Positions 16,007 to 23,460 of a stretch of DNA of 64,000 bases are shown here, one piece after another. A program made the position numbers and the translations under genes. Location: the NCBI GenBank assembly GCA_052326605.1, contig JBKQMB010000043.1, forward strand, positions 68,169 through 132,168, given 5' to 3'. Position 1 is the first letter of the stretch. Each line of letters begins with the position of its first letter. The stretch is from Bog-756 sp052326605 (GTDB taxonomy: Bacteria; Actinomycetota; Acidimicrobiia; Acidimicrobiales; RAAP-2). Under the pieces are notes generated by a model. It was not told the DNA's origin. It saw only the letters and a program-made list of their open reading frames with translations, and searched no databases.

Positions 16007-16251
16007 CCCCAGCGGGCCATCGGCGGCCCGATACCGGCCTCTTGTGCACAGGCGCCGCAGAGGTCCATGCGCCGGGCACCGGGCCGGTCCGACGCCGCCA
16101 CCCGCCGCCACCCGTAGCGTCTGGCCTCCTCGAGGCAGGCGGACTCCGACCAGCGTGGCGCTGTGCGTGCCCCGCACTTCCCGCAGGTGCGGAAGTAGAC
16201 ATCCTCGCCACCCAGGTCGTCGAAGGCGAGTTCGTTGGGTTCGTAGTCCAT
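16000..16251 (-). CDS. Small Cys4 zinc-ribbon hypothetical protein
   Basis: This 83-residue protein has two CxxC pairs, FRTCGKCGA and DLCGACA, separated by 39 residues with a YGWRR segment, a layout typical of a zinc ribbon. The N-terminus is acidic (DYEPNELAFDDLGGED). It starts at ATG 16251 and runs 7 nt into the methyltransferase gene. I do not recognise the family. The coding case rests on the paired cysteines, the clean start and the overlap with the downstream gene. Confidence 0.6.
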   Translation of the reverse strand: MDYEPNELAFDDLGGEDVYFRTCGKCGARTAPRWSESACLEEARRYGWRRVAASDRPGARRMDLCGACAQEAGIGPPMARWGW

Positions 16252-16413
16252 GGTGGCCGCTCCGGCCCGAGGATACCGGCGACGGCGACCACCCGGCACG
16301 CCGGGAGGGGGCCCGGGTCGACCGGCCGGCCTCCTCCCTAGGATCGGGAGGCAGGTTCGGGGAGGCCGTCTCCTTCCGCTGCCAGGGCGGTCACGATCGA
16401 AGGGAGTGAGTCG

Positions 16414-16827
16414 ATGCCGGAGATGCACGACTTCAACACGCAGATCATCGAGGAGTTCCGGGCCAACGGAGGGAAGATCGGCGGGCAGTTCGAGGGTGCT
16501 CCCATGCTCCTCTTGACCACGGTGGGGGCCAAGTCGGGGCTGACCCGGGTCAACCCCATGATGTACCTTGCCGAGGGAGAACGCCTGTTCGTCTTCGCCT
16601 CGAAGGCAGGCGCGCCGACCAACCCCGACTGGTTCCACAACGCTGTGGCCAATCCGATCGTGGCCGTCGAAGTCGGCTCCGACAGGTTCGATGCCGTGGC
16701 CACCGTGCTCGAGGGAGGCGAACGGGACCGCGTCTACGCAGAACAGGCCGAGCGGTACCCGGGGTTCGGCGAGTACCAGGAGGCGACCGATCGGGTCATC
16801 CCGGTGGTGGCGCTCGACCGCCGGTAG
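16414..16827 (+). CDS. F420-dependent nitroreductase family (Ddn-like) protein
   Basis: The 137-residue split-barrel protein carries the Ddn-type signature: GAPMLLLTTVGAKSGLTRVNPMMYLAEG and FASKAGAPTNPDWFHNAVANP, the latter forming the deazaflavin (F420) binding site. Family members reduce quinones, nitroaromatics or other substrates with F420H2. The start ATG 16414 follows the Shine-Dalgarno AGGGAG. A second, more divergent member lies at 21406-21900, consistent with F420 use in this organism. Confidence 0.9.
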   Translation: MPEMHDFNTQIIEEFRANGGKIGGQFEGAPMLLLTTVGAKSGLTRVNPMMYLAEGERLFVFASKAGAPTNPDWFHNAVANPIVAVEVGSDRFDAVATVLEGGERDRVYAEQAERYPGFGEYQEATDRVIPVVALDRR

Positions 16828-16883
16828 GAGCCGGCGGCGCGACGAGCCGGCAGCCATCCGACCGGGCCGCCCGTTCACAAGGG

Positions 16884-16889
16884 TAATAT
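16884..16889 (+). promoter_or_regulatory. Candidate -10 element, leaderless start of small Zn protein gene
   Basis: TAATAT lies 7 nt before GTG 16897. The adjoining bases 16889-16903 form the palindrome TCGTCACCGTGACGA around the start codon, which could bind a repressor or fold back on itself in the RNA. Confidence 0.45.
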
Positions 16890-16896
16890 CGTCACC

Positions 16897-17244
16897 GTGA
16901 CGAAATCATCCGACACCCCAAGGTGCGGCTGGTGTCACCGTCCGGTGGGGCAGTCGGAGGGTGCCGGTCGGCCACGGAGGTTCTGCAGCCGTTCCCACCG
17001 CCAAAGGGCGTACGAGGCGCGCCGCAGGGCCGACTCACTCAAGATCCCGGCGGGGCAGGTGGTCGTCGCCGAGGAGGACCTCCGGCGTTTCTACGATCGC
17101 TTGTACCGGCTGGAAGCAGCCGTCGAGGACGTCACCGCCGACCTCGGGAGGTCGGCGGGGCCCAAGGACTATCGGGAGGCGTTCGAACATCTCTACGAGT
17201 CGGCGAGGGATCTGGTCGGGACGGTGGTGGAGCCGGCCCGGTGA
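16897..17244 (+). CDS. Small Cys-containing protein with RRFCSRSHRQRAY motif
   Basis: The 115-residue protein begins with a putative zinc-binding module, CGWCHRPV...RRFCSRSHRQRAYEARRR, similar to the basic Cys-rich module seen in plasmid replication proteins and in a number of actinobacterial hypotheticals. A helical C-terminus follows (VVAEEDLRRFYDRLYRLEAA, likely coiled-coil). It is probably nucleic-acid binding, though without direct evidence. A similar but degraded module lies at 19043. The start is GTG 16897, supported by the TAATAT hexamer. Confidence 0.7.
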   Translation: MTKSSDTPRCGWCHRPVGQSEGAGRPRRFCSRSHRQRAYEARRRADSLKIPAGQVVVAEEDLRRFYDRLYRLEAAVEDVTADLGRSAGPKDYREAFEHLYESARDLVGTVVEPAR

Positions 17245-17290
17245 GGCCGGTGCCGGTGTGCGTCGTCCGTCCCCGCCGCCCAGGGGGCGC

Positions 17291-17452
17291 CTACCGGAGC
17301 CTGTACGTGATGGGGAGGTGCTTGACCCCGCTCACGAAGTGCGAGGCCATCCACCGTGGCTCGCCGTCGAACTCGACGGTCTCGATCCGATCGAGGACCT
17401 TGCCGAGGAGCGCCCGGAGCTACTCGGGGCTCCGTAGGAAGACCTCTAGGCC
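17291..17452 (-). pseudogene. Cytochrome P450 C-terminal remnant
   Basis: On the minus strand, 17419-17291 encodes LRALLGKVLDRIETVEFDG and then SHFVSGVKHLPITYRLR before a TAG. This is the P450 end, where ELRALLEEVLRR (the helix after the heme Cys) is followed by the NFVNGIKHLPV strand. An in-frame TAG (17420-17422) precedes it, and the heme-binding Cys loop and everything before it are absent. The adjoining upstream codons (GLEVFLRSPE) do not restore the Cys region. It is a decayed fragment, with no promoter or start. Confidence 0.7.
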
Positions 17453-17560
17453 GTCGTCAGCCCGGGGACCTCGATCTGGCAACGGTTTCGCTCCTCGTGG
17501 CGGCCGGACGACCGCTCACCGCCGTTCATGCCGTCCGGTAGCTCGCGATGCTGTCAATTC

Positions 17561-17582
17561 GGCCCGGCCCGGCCCGGCCCGG
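17561..17582. repeat. Short tandem repeat (GGCCC)4GG
   Basis: Four uninterrupted GGCCC units form a simple-sequence tract in non-coding DNA. Such tracts are prone to slippage. No functional role is visible. Confidence 0.7.
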
Positions 17583-17643
17583 GGCGGGATCGTGGGTCGC
17601 CGGCACCGTCTTGACCACTCTTACTGCCTGTGCTTAACCGCCG

Positions 17644-17657
17644 ATAATGTATATTAT
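17644..17657. promoter_or_regulatory. AT-rich palindrome upstream of the pilin gene
   Basis: ATAAT-GTAT-ATTAT is a perfect inverted repeat and the most AT-rich 14 bp in this part of the window. It lies about 170 bp before the pilin start and could be an operator or contain -10 elements (TATATT). A TTGACC lies at about 17611. Confidence 0.35.
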
Positions 17658-17826
17658 GTCAAGTCAGGAATGCGGTGGGCCAAGATCAAACGGGCGCCGG
17701 CCTCCCCGAACTGGAGGGCGCACGTGCCGACTCAAGTCCGGGAAGAAGACGGCCGATGAACTTCGCATGTCATGTGCCAAATTGATGCCCGGACCGCCGC
17801 CGCAGCCCGAAGCTTCAGGGAAGTCG

Positions 17827-18453
17827 GTGCCGGAGGAAACATGCCGGTCGGAAGACGGCTTCACCCTCATCGAGCTCATGGTGGTGCTGTTGATCCTGGC
17901 CATTCTGCTCGCCATCGCCATCCCGACCTTTCTCGGCGTGACGAAGTCGGCGAATGACCGTGCGGCCCAGTCCAACCTGAACACGGCCATCTTGAACGCG
18001 ACGGCTCAGTATCAGAAGAACAGCCAGGCGTATCCGGCGGCGGTCAACTTGACCACCGCTCTCGCTTCGGCTGAGCCGTCCCTGAACTTCGTCCCGGGTG
18101 CTTCGACTGATCAGAACCACATCTCCGTTGCGGTGTCGACGGACAACACGGGCCTCGTGTTGGCTGCCTTCTCGAAGTCGACCGGCAACTGCTGGGTCAT
18201 CTTGGACGTACCGGCGACCGTCTCTCTGGCGGCTTCCAACGCCCCGTGGGCAGCTGCACAGGCGCCGGCTGTGGCGGTTGATACGACCCTGGCAGTGACT
18301 GCTGCAGGCAACGTTTCGTTCCTGAACACCCAGCTCGGCACCACCTACGCTGAGATCAAAGGAGTAACTTCAAGCCAATGCAATGCGACTGGCCCCGCGG
18401 TGACCAATCCGTCTGCATACCGTTGGTCCCTCACGGCATTCCCGAGCATCTGA
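17827..18453 (+). CDS. Type IV pilin-like protein (prepilin)
   Basis: The 208-residue class III signal protein has a short polar leader ending DG, then FTLIELMVVLLILAILLAIA; cleavage between Gly and Phe, and Glu at mature position 5, are the type IV pilin hallmarks. The mature part has an N-terminal amphipathic helix (SANDRAAQSNLNTAIL) and a Ser/Thr/Ala-rich globular domain with two Cys that may form a disulfide. GTG 17827 follows AGGGAAG and gives an 11-residue leader; ATG 17785 or 17767 would give longer leaders without a Shine-Dalgarno. Base composition is less GC-rich than the neighbours. No pilus assembly gene or prepilin peptidase is nearby, and an inverted degenerate copy lies at 19238-19459. 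Confidence 0.82.
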   Translation: MPEETCRSEDGFTLIELMVVLLILAILLAIAIPTFLGVTKSANDRAAQSNLNTAILNATAQYQKNSQAYPAAVNLTTALASAEPSLNFVPGASTDQNHISVAVSTDNTGLVLAAFSKSTGNCWVILDVPATVSLAASNAPWAAAQAPAVAVDTTLAVTAAGNVSFLNTQLGTTYAEIKGVTSSQCNATGPAVTNPSAYRWSLTAFPSI

Positions 18454-18500
18454 TCCTGAGGTTCACATTCGGATGGCTGGCCTGGCCAGCTGTCCGAAAT

Positions 18501-18550
18501 CAACTCAAGAGATTGCCCCCTCGTTCGGGAGGGGGCAATCTCTTGAGTTG
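18501..18550. terminator. Perfect 22-bp stem-loop downstream of the pilin gene
   Basis: Bases 18501-18522 and 18529-18550 are exact reverse complements, with loop GTTCGG. The stem ends in a run of C/G pairs near the loop and begins 47 bp after the pilin stop, so it could terminate transcription. There is no T-tract, so it is not a classical intrinsic terminator; it could instead be an mRNA 3' stabiliser or a mobile-element footprint. Confidence 0.6.
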
Positions 18551-18739
18551 GCACCGAGGATCCGGTCCGAACGGGACGCCAGGTTCCTCACGACGACGAT
18601 GATGGTCGACGGCGAGGCTCCGGCTGGCAAAGACTGAATCGGCGAAGAGCCCGGGCTCCAGATCCTGGGCGATGGCGACTAGTTGTCGGACGAGACGCCC
18701 CAGGCACTCGGCAAAGACAAGCACCTGCGGGCAATCAAG

Positions 18740-18842
18740 TCCTCCACGATCGAACCACTGATCTCGAACCTCTGCGGATGATCCGCAGGAGCTGGATGCC
18801 CTCGTCGTTGGCGAGTTCTCGGACACGCACGCGTTCGGCCAT
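18740..18842 (-). pseudogene. IS630-like transposase N-terminal remnant
   Basis: Minus-strand translation from ATG 18842 gives MAERVRVRELANDEGIQLLR followed by IIRRGSRSVVRSW, which matches the N-terminal helix of actinobacterial IS630-family transposases (typically VRVRE...DEGxRLLRIVRRGSGSVVTWRRAQ). The frame then breaks at a stop (RT*), and no DDE catalytic region follows. It is a short relic of a transposable element. The match is from memory of the family and covers only ~33 residues. Confidence 0.5.
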
Positions 18843-19042
18843 GCCCAACGTTCAGCTTCCTCTTAGCCAGCGTCAACGCCTTCTCCGTGGCTGGACATCG
18901 AAGGTCTATCAGGCGGCCGCGATGCGGTTGAGGCAAGTATCCCGTGTGAGTGCCGGTCGGGGCACCGTCGGCGACCATCTGGACCCGTAACGGAACCGTA
19001 ACGCCTACCGTGACGACCCGTCACGACGTACCGTCACTTGCC

Positions 19043-19170
19043 ATGCCACGGACTCGCCTCCGACTGGAAGAGCCCCGGGAATGCCCGTCGTGCGGTGACC
19101 AGGTTGTGATGGACGGCAGGGCGATCTACTGCTCCCCCGCTTGCAAGCAGACGGCATGCAGTCTCACAAG
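19043..19170 (+). pseudogene. Degenerate Cys-rich (zinc-finger-like) fragment
   Basis: From ATG 19043 the frame reads PRECPSCGDQVVMDGRAIYC and then SPACKQTA, a Cys4 module like the one in the gene at 16897 and in replication-protein zinc fingers (YCSPACRQKAYR). After that the expected basic helix is lost and the frame runs on without similarity, which suggests a frameshift or truncation. It may be a broken gene or a very small intact one. Confidence 0.35.
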
Positions 19171-19237
19171 AAGGCAGTTATCAAACGCCAGCGTTGCGCA
19201 TTACGTCAAGTACAGAATCACGCCGGATCAGGCCGGA

Positions 19238-19459
19238 TCAGGTCAGGCTCTGGGTGCTGTAGATGGACCTGCCGGCGATCAACGCGGTGTCGAGGTCGGA
19301 CCGGGTCGCCCGGTGATTGGCCGAGTTCGTCACGGAGAGGAATGTCCGAATGGCGACGGCAAGCAGGATGGCCGGGAGCAACAGCACCACCATGATCTCG
19401 ACGAGGGTGCAACCGGCATGGGCACCGACGCGTATCCCTCGGATAGCCCGCTCCCGCAC
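19238..19459 (-). pseudogene. Degenerate, inverted second pilin copy
   Basis: Minus-strand residues CTLVEIMVVLLLPAILLAVA and onwards (19411-19274) align without gaps to the pilin N-terminal helix at 17860-17997. The copy has lost the key Phe+1 (now Cys), carries a Pro within the hydrophobic helix (LLPAI) and an Arg in place of the helix Pro, and stops 11 codons after the similarity ends. It is therefore not a working pilin. Together with the intact gene it forms a diverged inverted repeat about 1.4 kb apart. Confidence 0.65.
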
Positions 19460-19783
19460 AGCCTGGACGGTTGGTGTCGCAATTCTGCGGGGGCAGGAGC
19501 CGTGGCACCAAGGGATTTGGCACGAACGTCGGCGCCTGCATCATGCCAAGCGGGAACGGCGGGTGCACCGAGCGCGTCGTGCCGAAACGATGTGTGCGCT
19601 CCCCTGTTCGGAGGGCTGACGGGTCGCTGCGGACCCGTCGCTGTCGCCGTGGAGACGTGACCTTCGGCCCTGGTGTGCTAAGGAAGACACCATCACCATT
19701 GCAGCAGGGAGGTAGCAGGCATCCGGCGGCCCTTCAATTCCGGGGGGTTCGTTCGCCTGTCGAGGAAGGAAGAAAGGATTGTG

Positions 19784-20218
19784 ATGGCGCCCAGCAATGC
19801 CAAGTCAGCCAATGAGGATGTGTTCGAGTTCGTTCGCAAGAGCGAAGAGGCCGTTCTGGAAGTCGGACGGAGGTGGGCCGAGACGTTGAGTGACTTCGTT
19901 CCGGCGGAGGTGCCCTTGGCCCGTGAGATGACCAAGCAGGTGCTCGAGTTCCTCGAGGAGCTCTTGAAGATCCAGCGCGACTTCGCCGAGCAGGTGTTCG
20001 ACGAGACCACCAAGGCAGCCCGGAAGACCACCAAGGCAGCCAAGAAGACCACCAAGGCGGCGACGAAGACCACCAAGGCGGCGACGAAGACAGCCAAGGC
20101 CGCTGCCCAGAAGGTACGGGCCCCGAGGGCGACGAAGCGGCCGGCCACGAAGCGTGCGCCCGCAAAGCGTGCACCCGCCAAGCGTCCGGCGGCAAAGAAG
20201 GCGGCGGCGAGCCGGTAG
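19784..20218 (+). CDS. Phasin-like protein with Lys/Ala-rich (histone H1-like) tail
   Basis: This 144-residue protein has an N-terminal alpha-helical domain (residues ~1-75, KSANEDVFEFVRKSEEAVLE and LAREMTKQVLEFLEELLKIQ), resembling phasin-type amphipathic helices. The C-terminal tail is built of KTTKAAKK/ATKTTKAA units and then KRAPAKRPAAKKAA. Such tails bind DNA or polyanions and are common in actinobacterial nucleoid proteins. ATG 19784 is preferred over GTG 19781 because AAAGGA lies at better spacing. A second protein of the same architecture lies at 58813-59271. Confidence 0.75.
   Translation: MAPSNAKSANEDVFEFVRKSEEAVLEVGRRWAETLSDFVPAEVPLAREMTKQVLEFLEELLKIQRDFAEQVFDETTKAARKTTKAAKKTTKAATKTTKAATKTAKAAAQKVRAPRATKRPATKRAPAKRAPAKRPAAKKAAASR
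20013..20104 (+). repeat. In-frame tandem repeat encoding KTTKAA units
   Basis: Units of about 21 nt (AAGACCACCAAGGCGGCGAC and variants) repeat within the tail of the phasin-like gene. They encode K-T-T-K-A-A-T/K blocks. Near-identical units suggest recent expansion. Confidence 0.7.
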
Positions 20219-20579
20219 TGCACTGGTGAGGCCGAGCCGGTCAGCGCTCGGACGTGCGGCGCCGGTATCCGGGCGTCAGCAGTCCCAGCGCTCGGCCGGC
20301 ACGGCCCCCAAGGGGCGAACGCCACCGGTCGTCGGTTCCGATCGCCGAGTCGAGGCAGGCTTCGGGCGCCAGCAGTTTCTGGGGGTGGGGTCGTGTCCTG
20401 GCCGTCGTCACGACCGTGGCACATCGGCTGGTTCCGCCCCGCTCTTCTGAGCCCCATCGGGTGTGCCGGCGCTCGTCCGAGGCTCACGTCAGCCGGAGAC
20501 CGCCCTGCGGTTTAGTATCGCGGGCAAACCGCCCGTTCCGACCACGCGGCGGCGCCACAGCGTCCTCAAGGAGGAAACC
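20219..20579. other. 361-bp intergenic region
   Basis: No gene, tRNA or clear repeat is seen. The 3' end carries the strong Shine-Dalgarno AAGGAGG of the aldolase gene (20568-20574), and a TAGTAT hexamer at 20514-20519 is a possible -10 element for it, giving a leader of about 55 nt. Confidence 0.4.
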
Positions 20580-21344
20580 GTGCCCGACGTCGTGAAGCTG
20601 CCACCGCAGATGAAGTTCGACTCGCCCGAGGAGGAGCGGCTCCATCGGAAGCAGCGGCTGGCCGCGGCGTTCCGACTCTTCTCGCGGTTCGGGTTCGACG
20701 AGGGCGTTGCCGGGCACATCACTGCCCGGGACCCGGAACGGCTGGACCACTTCTGGGTGAACCCCTTCGGGATGTACTTCGGCCACATCGCAGTGTCGGA
20801 CCTGATCCTCGTGAACCACCGAGGGGAGGTGGTCGAGGGCGACAAGCCCGTGAACATCGCCGCCTTCGCCATCCACTCGCAGGTACATGCGGCGCGCCCG
20901 GACGTGGTGGCCGCGGCGCACGCCCACTCCGTCCACGGCAAGTCGTGGTCGGCGCTGGGACGCCCGTTGGACCCCATCACCCAGGACGTGTGCGCCTTCT
21001 ACGAGGACCACAGCGTCTTCGACGACTACACCGGCGTGGTGATCGACGTCGAAGGTGGAAAGCGCATCGCCCATGCACTCGGTGGGAACAAGGCTGCCAT
21101 CCTCCGGAACCATGGGCTGATGACCGTGGGGCAGTCGGTCGACGAGGCGGCGTGGTGGTTCATCACCATGGAGCGTTCGTGCCAGGCCCAACTGCTCGCC
21201 TCGGCTGCTGGCACACCGGTGCTGATCGAACCCGAGATGGCCCGGCTCACCCATGGCCAGGTCGGATCCCAACTGGCCGGCTGGTTCAGCTTTCAGCCGC
21301 TCTTCGAACGGATCGTCCGGGAGCAGCCCGACCTGCTGGAGTGA
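20580..21344 (+). CDS. Class II aldolase/adducin family protein
   Basis: The 254-residue protein has the zinc-dependent class II aldolase fold. HAHSVHG supplies the paired metal-binding histidines, AAILRNHGLMTVG the third, and FRLFSRFGFDEGVAGHITARDP is the N-terminal substrate-binding segment. Members include L-fuculose-phosphate aldolase and many aldolase-like or decarboxylase-like proteins, so the substrate is open. The start is firm: GTG 20580 sits 5 nt after AAGGAGG. It is monocistronic, with convergent neighbours. Confidence 0.88.
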   Translation: MPDVVKLPPQMKFDSPEEERLHRKQRLAAAFRLFSRFGFDEGVAGHITARDPERLDHFWVNPFGMYFGHIAVSDLILVNHRGEVVEGDKPVNIAAFAIHSQVHAARPDVVAAAHAHSVHGKSWSALGRPLDPITQDVCAFYEDHSVFDDYTGVVIDVEGGKRIAHALGGNKAAILRNHGLMTVGQSVDEAAWWFITMERSCQAQLLASAAGTPVLIEPEMARLTHGQVGSQLAGWFSFQPLFERIVREQPDLLE

Positions 21345-21405
21345 GGGGCCATCCCGGGACGGCTACCCGGCAGCGGCACCGGGCCCTCCGCCTGGCGGCA
21401 GGTCG

Positions 21406-21900
21406 TCACGTGGGGCGCGACGGTGACGGCGGGCGCTCCGGGGTGAGGATGACCACCGGGATCTCCCTGTTGGTGTGCCGCTGATAGACGTCGTAGCGAC
21501 CGGTGACCCCGGGGTGGAAGAGGCGCGCCATGCCCCGATTGGTCCGATTGACCAATGGCCAGAGCTGCGCTCGTTCCTCCGGGTCCGCAACTCGGGCTGA
21601 CGCCCTCAACACCCGGCGACCCACCCGGAGAGTGACCTCCGGTTGGGCCTGGAGGTTGAGCAGCCAGGCCGGAGGGCGGTCGCTTCCCCCGTTGGAGGCC
21701 GCGACGATGAAGTCCCCCCGGTCGCGGCAGTAGGTCAGGCCGTTGGTACGGGGTTCCCCGGATTTCCGCCCGACGGTGGTGATCAACAGTGCGGGCACCC
21801 GGTTGCTGTGCTTGCCGACCCGCCCGTCGGACTGTTCGTAGATGTACTTGTGGAACCGGAGGTAGGGTCCCACGAAGCGGGTGGTGAAGATCCCGTCCAT
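21406..21900 (-). CDS. F420-dependent nitroreductase family (Ddn-like) protein
   Basis: The 164-residue split-barrel protein has the family motifs ALLITTVGRKSGEPRTNGLTY and FIVAASNGGSDRPPAWLLNL, with the extra N-terminal amphipathic helix (MDGIFTTRFVGPYLRFHKYI) found in Ddn-type quinone reductases. It is more divergent from, and longer than, the copy at 16414-16827. It lies 12 bp downstream of gcvPB on the same strand and may be cotranscribed with the glycine cleavage genes. Confidence 0.87.
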   Translation of the reverse strand: MDGIFTTRFVGPYLRFHKYIYEQSDGRVGKHSNRVPALLITTVGRKSGEPRTNGLTYCRDRGDFIVAASNGGSDRPPAWLLNLQAQPEVTLRVGRRVLRASARVADPEERAQLWPLVNRTNRGMARLFHPGVTGRYDVYQRHTNREIPVVILTPERPPSPSRPT

Positions 21901-21912
21901 GATCGGCCGGGG

Positions 21913-23460
21913 TCAGGTCCGGGCGTCGAAGGTGGGGATCAGGGTGCGGGCCGCCCTGGCTTCGTCCAACCGTCGCACCGGGGTGAAGTGGGGGAACTGG
22001 GCGATCCACCCGGACTCTTCCGTGTCCGCCTCCTGGGCGATGCGCTCGAAGGACTCTGCGAGCGCATCGAGGGTCTGGGGGCTCTCCGTTTCGGTCGGCT
22101 CGATCATGAGCGCCTCCTCGACGATCAGTGGGAAGTAGACCGTCGGGGCGTGGAATCCCTCCTCCAACAGGCGTTTGGCAACGTCGAGGGCCCGCACTCC
22201 ATGTTGGTGCTTCATGGTCCGCGCCGACAACACCACCTCGTGCATGCAGGGCCGGTCGAAGGGCACGTCGTAGGTGCCGGTGAGCCTCTGGCGGATCCAG
22301 TTCGCATTGAGGACGGCGATCTCGGCGATGCGCTTCAGGCCGTCACCGCCATTGGCCAGGATGTAGGCGAGTGCACGGGCTAGCACCAACGAGTTGCCGT
22401 GCCAGGTGTGCACCCGTCCGATGGACCTGGGTGGCGTCACCCATTCGTAGGTCGGCAACGTGCCGCCCTTGTCCGTCCGGGCGGGGCGGGGACCGGGCAG
22501 GTACGGGACGAGGCGCTCCGACACGGCCACCGGCCCTGCGCCGGGCCCTCCCCCGCCATGGGGCGTGGCGAAGGTCTTGTGCAGGTTCATGTGGACGATG
22601 TCGAAGCCCATGTCACCGGGGCGCACTACGCCGAGGATGGCGTTGAGATTGGCGCCATCGTAGTAGAGCAGCCCACCGACCTCGTGCACCGCGGCGGCGA
22701 TGGCGGCGATGTCCTCTTCGAACAGGCCCAGGGTGTTGGGATTGGTCAGCATGATGCCGGCAACGTCTTCGTCGAGCACCGTGGCCAAGGCGGCCATGTC
22801 GACGCAACCCCGATTGTCACTCGGCACCGTCACCACCTCGAATCCACCCAATGTCACCGATGCCGGATTGGTGCCGTGGGCAGAGTCGGGGATGATGACC
22901 TTGTGGCGGTCCTGCCCCTGGGCCTCGTGCCACGCCCGCATGAGGAGCAGGCCGGTCAGCTCGCCGGCAGCGCCGGCCGCGGGCTGCAGGGTGGCTGCGG
23001 CCATGCCGGTGATCTCACAGAGGGCCTCCTCCAGTTCTACGAAGAGGCCGAGCCACCCCTGGGTCAGGGACGCCGGGCTGGCCGGGTGGGCGCCGGCCAG
23101 CCCCGGGAGCTCTGCCACCGCGTCGCACACCTTGGGGTTGTACTTCATCGTGCACGATCCGAGGGGGTAGGCCCCGAGGTCGACGGAGAACTGGCGGTGG
23201 GACAGCCGGGTGAAATGGGCGACCAGGTCGCGCTCGGAGACCTCCGCCAGGCGAACGGGCTTCTCTCGACGATGGCCGGCGGGCACCAGTTGGTCGACCG
23301 GTACCTCGGGGATGCCCGTGGTGCGCAACGACCACGAGTGACGGCCCGGGTGGGACAGCTCGAACAGGGTCGGCTCGGTGTCGCGGCCCAGGAGCGGCGC
23401 ACTGCTGGCCCTGCCGCCCGGGGCCCCACCCGGAGGTACGGTCGTCGGCTCACTCATCAC
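21913..23460 (-). CDS. gcvPB: Glycine dehydrogenase (decarboxylating), subunit 2 (P-protein beta chain)
   Basis: This subunit of the split P-protein uses pyridoxal phosphate to decarboxylate glycine and pass aminomethyl to lipoyl-GcvH. The 515-residue sequence carries the PLP lysine region FDIVHMNLHKTFATPHGGGG, plus FSVDLGAYPLGSCTMKYNPK near the N-terminus and IIPDSAHGTNPASVTLGG. It starts at GTG 23460 or ATG 23457, overlapping the gcvPA stop (GTGATGA), so translation of the two chains is coupled. Confidence 0.96.
   Translation of the reverse strand: MMSEPTTVPPGGAPGGRASSAPLLGRDTEPTLFELSHPGRHSWSLRTTGIPEVPVDQLVPAGHRREKPVRLAEVSERDLVAHFTRLSHRQFSVDLGAYPLGSCTMKYNPKVCDAVAELPGLAGAHPASPASLTQGWLGLFVELEEALCEITGMAAATLQPAAGAAGELTGLLLMRAWHEAQGQDRHKVIIPDSAHGTNPASVTLGGFEVVTVPSDNRGCVDMAALATVLDEDVAGIMLTNPNTLGLFEEDIAAIAAAVHEVGGLLYYDGANLNAILGVVRPGDMGFDIVHMNLHKTFATPHGGGGPGAGPVAVSERLVPYLPGPRPARTDKGGTLPTYEWVTPPRSIGRVHTWHGNSLVLARALAYILANGGDGLKRIAEIAVLNANWIRQRLTGTYDVPFDRPCMHEVVLSARTMKHQHGVRALDVAKRLLEEGFHAPTVYFPLIVEEALMIEPTETESPQTLDALAESFERIAQEADTEESGWIAQFPHFTPVRRLDEARAARTLIPTFDART

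Larger units (their letters stand above)
17245..17826. other. Intergenic stretch with P450 relic, GGCCC tract and AT-rich palindrome
   Basis: No intact gene is supported. The stretch holds a decayed cytochrome P450 tail on the minus strand (17291-17452), a (GGCCC)4 tract at 17561-17580, and an AT-rich palindrome at 17644-17657. The open frame upstream of the pilin start codon has no Shine-Dalgarno and was not taken as coding. Confidence 0.6.
18551..19783. other. 1.2-kb decayed intergenic region
   Basis: No intact gene can be supported. The region holds an IS630-like transposase N-terminal fragment (18740-18842, minus), a broken Cys-rich module (19043-19170, plus) and a degenerate pilin copy (19238-19459, minus). 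Other open frames are short, overlap on both strands and carry no recognisable motif. Confidence 0.6.

Noticed and set aside
17561..17582. GGCCC tract as a promoter or phase-variation switch
   Set aside because: It is far from any start codon and not in a coding frame; kept only as a simple repeat.
18378..18602. Plus-strand frame across the hairpin after the pilin gene
   Set aside because: Its Arg/Gly-rich sequence comes from the inverted repeat and has no start signal; not coding.
20013..20104. CRISPR-like repeat array
   Set aside because: Units are in frame with KTTKAA codons and have no spacers; it is a coding repeat.
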